Positions 63,049-64,000 of a DNA stretch of 64,000 nucleotides are shown piece after piece. Both the position numbers and the translations under genes were made by a program. The notes beneath the pieces are model-generated. The model did no database searches and was not told the origin of the DNA. It was given only the letters and a program-made list of their open reading frames with translations. Source of the DNA: an endosymbiont of Escarpia spicata (GTDB lineage Bacteria > Pseudomonadota > Gammaproteobacteria > Chromatiales > Chromatiaceae); NCBI GenBank assembly GCA_003349915.1, contig QFXE01000013.1:1-64000 (forward strand), read 5' to 3'. The number at the start of each line of letters is the position of its first letter. Within the stretch, counting starts at the first letter, position 1.

Positions 63049-64000
63049 CTCAACCATTGGCGCTGATAGTGGATGACGAACCCGACATCTGCGAACTGCT
63101 GGAGATCACCCTGATGCGCATGGGCATAGATACCCGCTCCGCCCTCACCCTGGGAGACGCTCGCGAACTGCTGACGCAAAACACCTTCGACCTCTGCCTT
63201 AGCGACATGCGGCTGCCGGACGGGAACGGCATCGAGCTGGTCCGACACATTAATGAAACCTATCCGCAGACTCCCGTTGCCATGATCACCGCCCACGGCA
63301 ATATGGAATCAGCGGTGGAGGCCCTCAAGGCGGGGGCCTTCGATTTTGTCTCCAAGCCAGTGGATCTGGATGTACTGCGCAAACTGGTGGAAAAGGCACT
63401 CAACCTAAAGCGGCCCGATCCTGTACCCGCGAAAGAGAGTGGCAAGGTCACCTCAGCCAGCCCTCTGCTGGGCACATCTGAGCCAATGGATCGCATCCGC
63501 CATTTGATCGCCAAACTGGCCCGCAGTCAGGCGCCTGTATACATCAGCGGGGAGTCGGGAACCGGCAAGGAGCTGGCAGCCCGCCAGATCCACGCCCAGG
63601 GACCGAGGTCAGCGCAGAATTTCGTTGCCGTCAACTGCGGCGCCATTCCCAGTGAACTGATGGAGAGCGAACTGTTCGGCCACGTCAAAGGGAGTTTCAC
63701 CGGCGCCACAACTGACCATGAAGGACTGTTCCACGTAGCGGACGGCGGCACCCTCTTTCTCGATGAAGTGGCCGACCTGCCGCTTTCAATGCAGGTCAAA
63801 CTATTGCGCGCCATACAGGAGAAACAGGTACGCCCCGTTGGTGGACACCGGGAGATCCCGGTGGATATCCGTATCATAAGCGCCACCCACAAGGATCTGG
63901 CCGAACGGGTGAAGCAAGGTGAATTCCGCCAGGATCTCTTCTACCGCATCAATGTCATCGAACTGACCATCCCACCGCTACGCGAACGCTCAGGAGATAT
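63045..64000 (+). CDS. pilR: PilR-type sigma-54 response regulator (partial)
   Basis: The first 318 residues are in the window; the gene continues past its end. A receiver domain with the phosphorylated Asp in LCLSDMRLPDG precedes the sigma-54 AAA+ domain: Walker A GESGTGKE, GAFTGA-loop equivalent GSFTGATTDHEG, Walker B GGTLFLDEVADLP and the sensor RQDLFYRINVIEL. With sigma-54 it activates pilA transcription. ATGA overlap with pilS shows coupling. Confidence 0.93.
   Translation, partial: MTQPLALIVDDEPDICELLEITLMRMGIDTRSALTLGDARELLTQNTFDLCLSDMRLPDGNGIELVRHINETYPQTPVAMITAHGNMESAVEALKAGAFDFVSKPVDLDVLRKLVEKALNLKRPDPVPAKESGKVTSASPLLGTSEPMDRIRHLIAKLARSQAPVYISGESGTGKELAARQIHAQGPRSAQNFVAVNCGAIPSELMESELFGHVKGSFTGATTDHEGLFHVADGGTLFLDEVADLPLSMQVKLLRAIQEKQVRPVGGHREIPVDIRIISATHKDLAERVKQGEFRQDLFYRINVIELTIPPLRERSGD

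Overview
This window reads as chromosome from a sulfur-oxidising gammaproteobacterium. Two adjacent genes encode sulfur globule-type envelope proteins (Trp/Gly/Asn/Tyr-rich, '[13 protein letters not shown]' and 'GYGPYGYG' segments). The window also has multihaem cytochromes, a non-classical SdhABE-type succinate dehydrogenase/fumarate reductase, pilS/pilR, bamD next to rluD-pgeF, pyrC, argD-argF and a gammaproteobacterial-type pyruvate dehydrogenase. Species cannot be read from the sequence; a Chromatiales- or Sedimenticola/Thiodiazotropha-like relative is inference. I found no rRNA, tRNA, CRISPR array, prophage or intact insertion sequence.

Layout. 1-4.6 kb: a cytochrome region with an undecahaem (possibly dodecahaem) protein, a monohaem cytochrome, a decayed cytochrome fragment, and a dihaem cytochrome fused to a histidine-phosphatase-like domain that has lost its catalytic motif. 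4.7-11.4 kb (minus): a MoxR/DUF4350/DUF4129/SpoIIM/RDD membrane operon headed by a zinc-ribbon membrane protein, with no DUF58 gene where one is expected. 11.6-21.4 kb (minus): a DUF302 protein, an outer-membrane barrel, and a giant (~2716 aa) secreted protein. Its 5' leader looks like a c-di-GMP-I (GEMM-type) riboswitch overlapping a strong intrinsic terminator. A GlyGly-CTERM-like tail for it is present but out of frame. 21.9-24.9 kb: DUF481 protein, esterase, RES/Xre toxin-antitoxin pair with a palindromic operator. 24.9-31.3 kb (minus): aceE-aceF-(AhpD-like)-lpd. 31.6-32.7 kb: sulfur globule proteins. 32.8-35.9 kb: pyrC, mlaA, rnt, grxD. 36.1-41.4 kb (minus): a three-gene secreted cluster of VWA protein with five Ig-like repeats, DUF4412 protein, and an HExxH protein interrupted by a poly-A frameshift. 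41.7-49 kb (minus): sdhA-sdhB-sdhE, an asparagine-synthase-like amidotransferase, hydantoinase B. 49-64 kb: sodB, tetR, MAPEG and CopD-like proteins, argD-argF, SH3 protein, plsC-like, def, gcvR, pgeF, rluD, bamD, P-II, nadE, PP0621-like, pilS, pilR (cut by the window end).

How the parts fit. The cytochromes, Sdh and PDH belong to respiration and central carbon flow; the sulfur globule proteins fit storage of elemental sulfur from sulfide or thiosulfate oxidation. The riboswitch-led giant protein is probably a surface protein tied to the sessile/motile switch, and PilS/PilR at the far end controls type IV pili. Short palindromic intergenic repeats of several families are scattered through the window, one supplying the stop codon of a gene.
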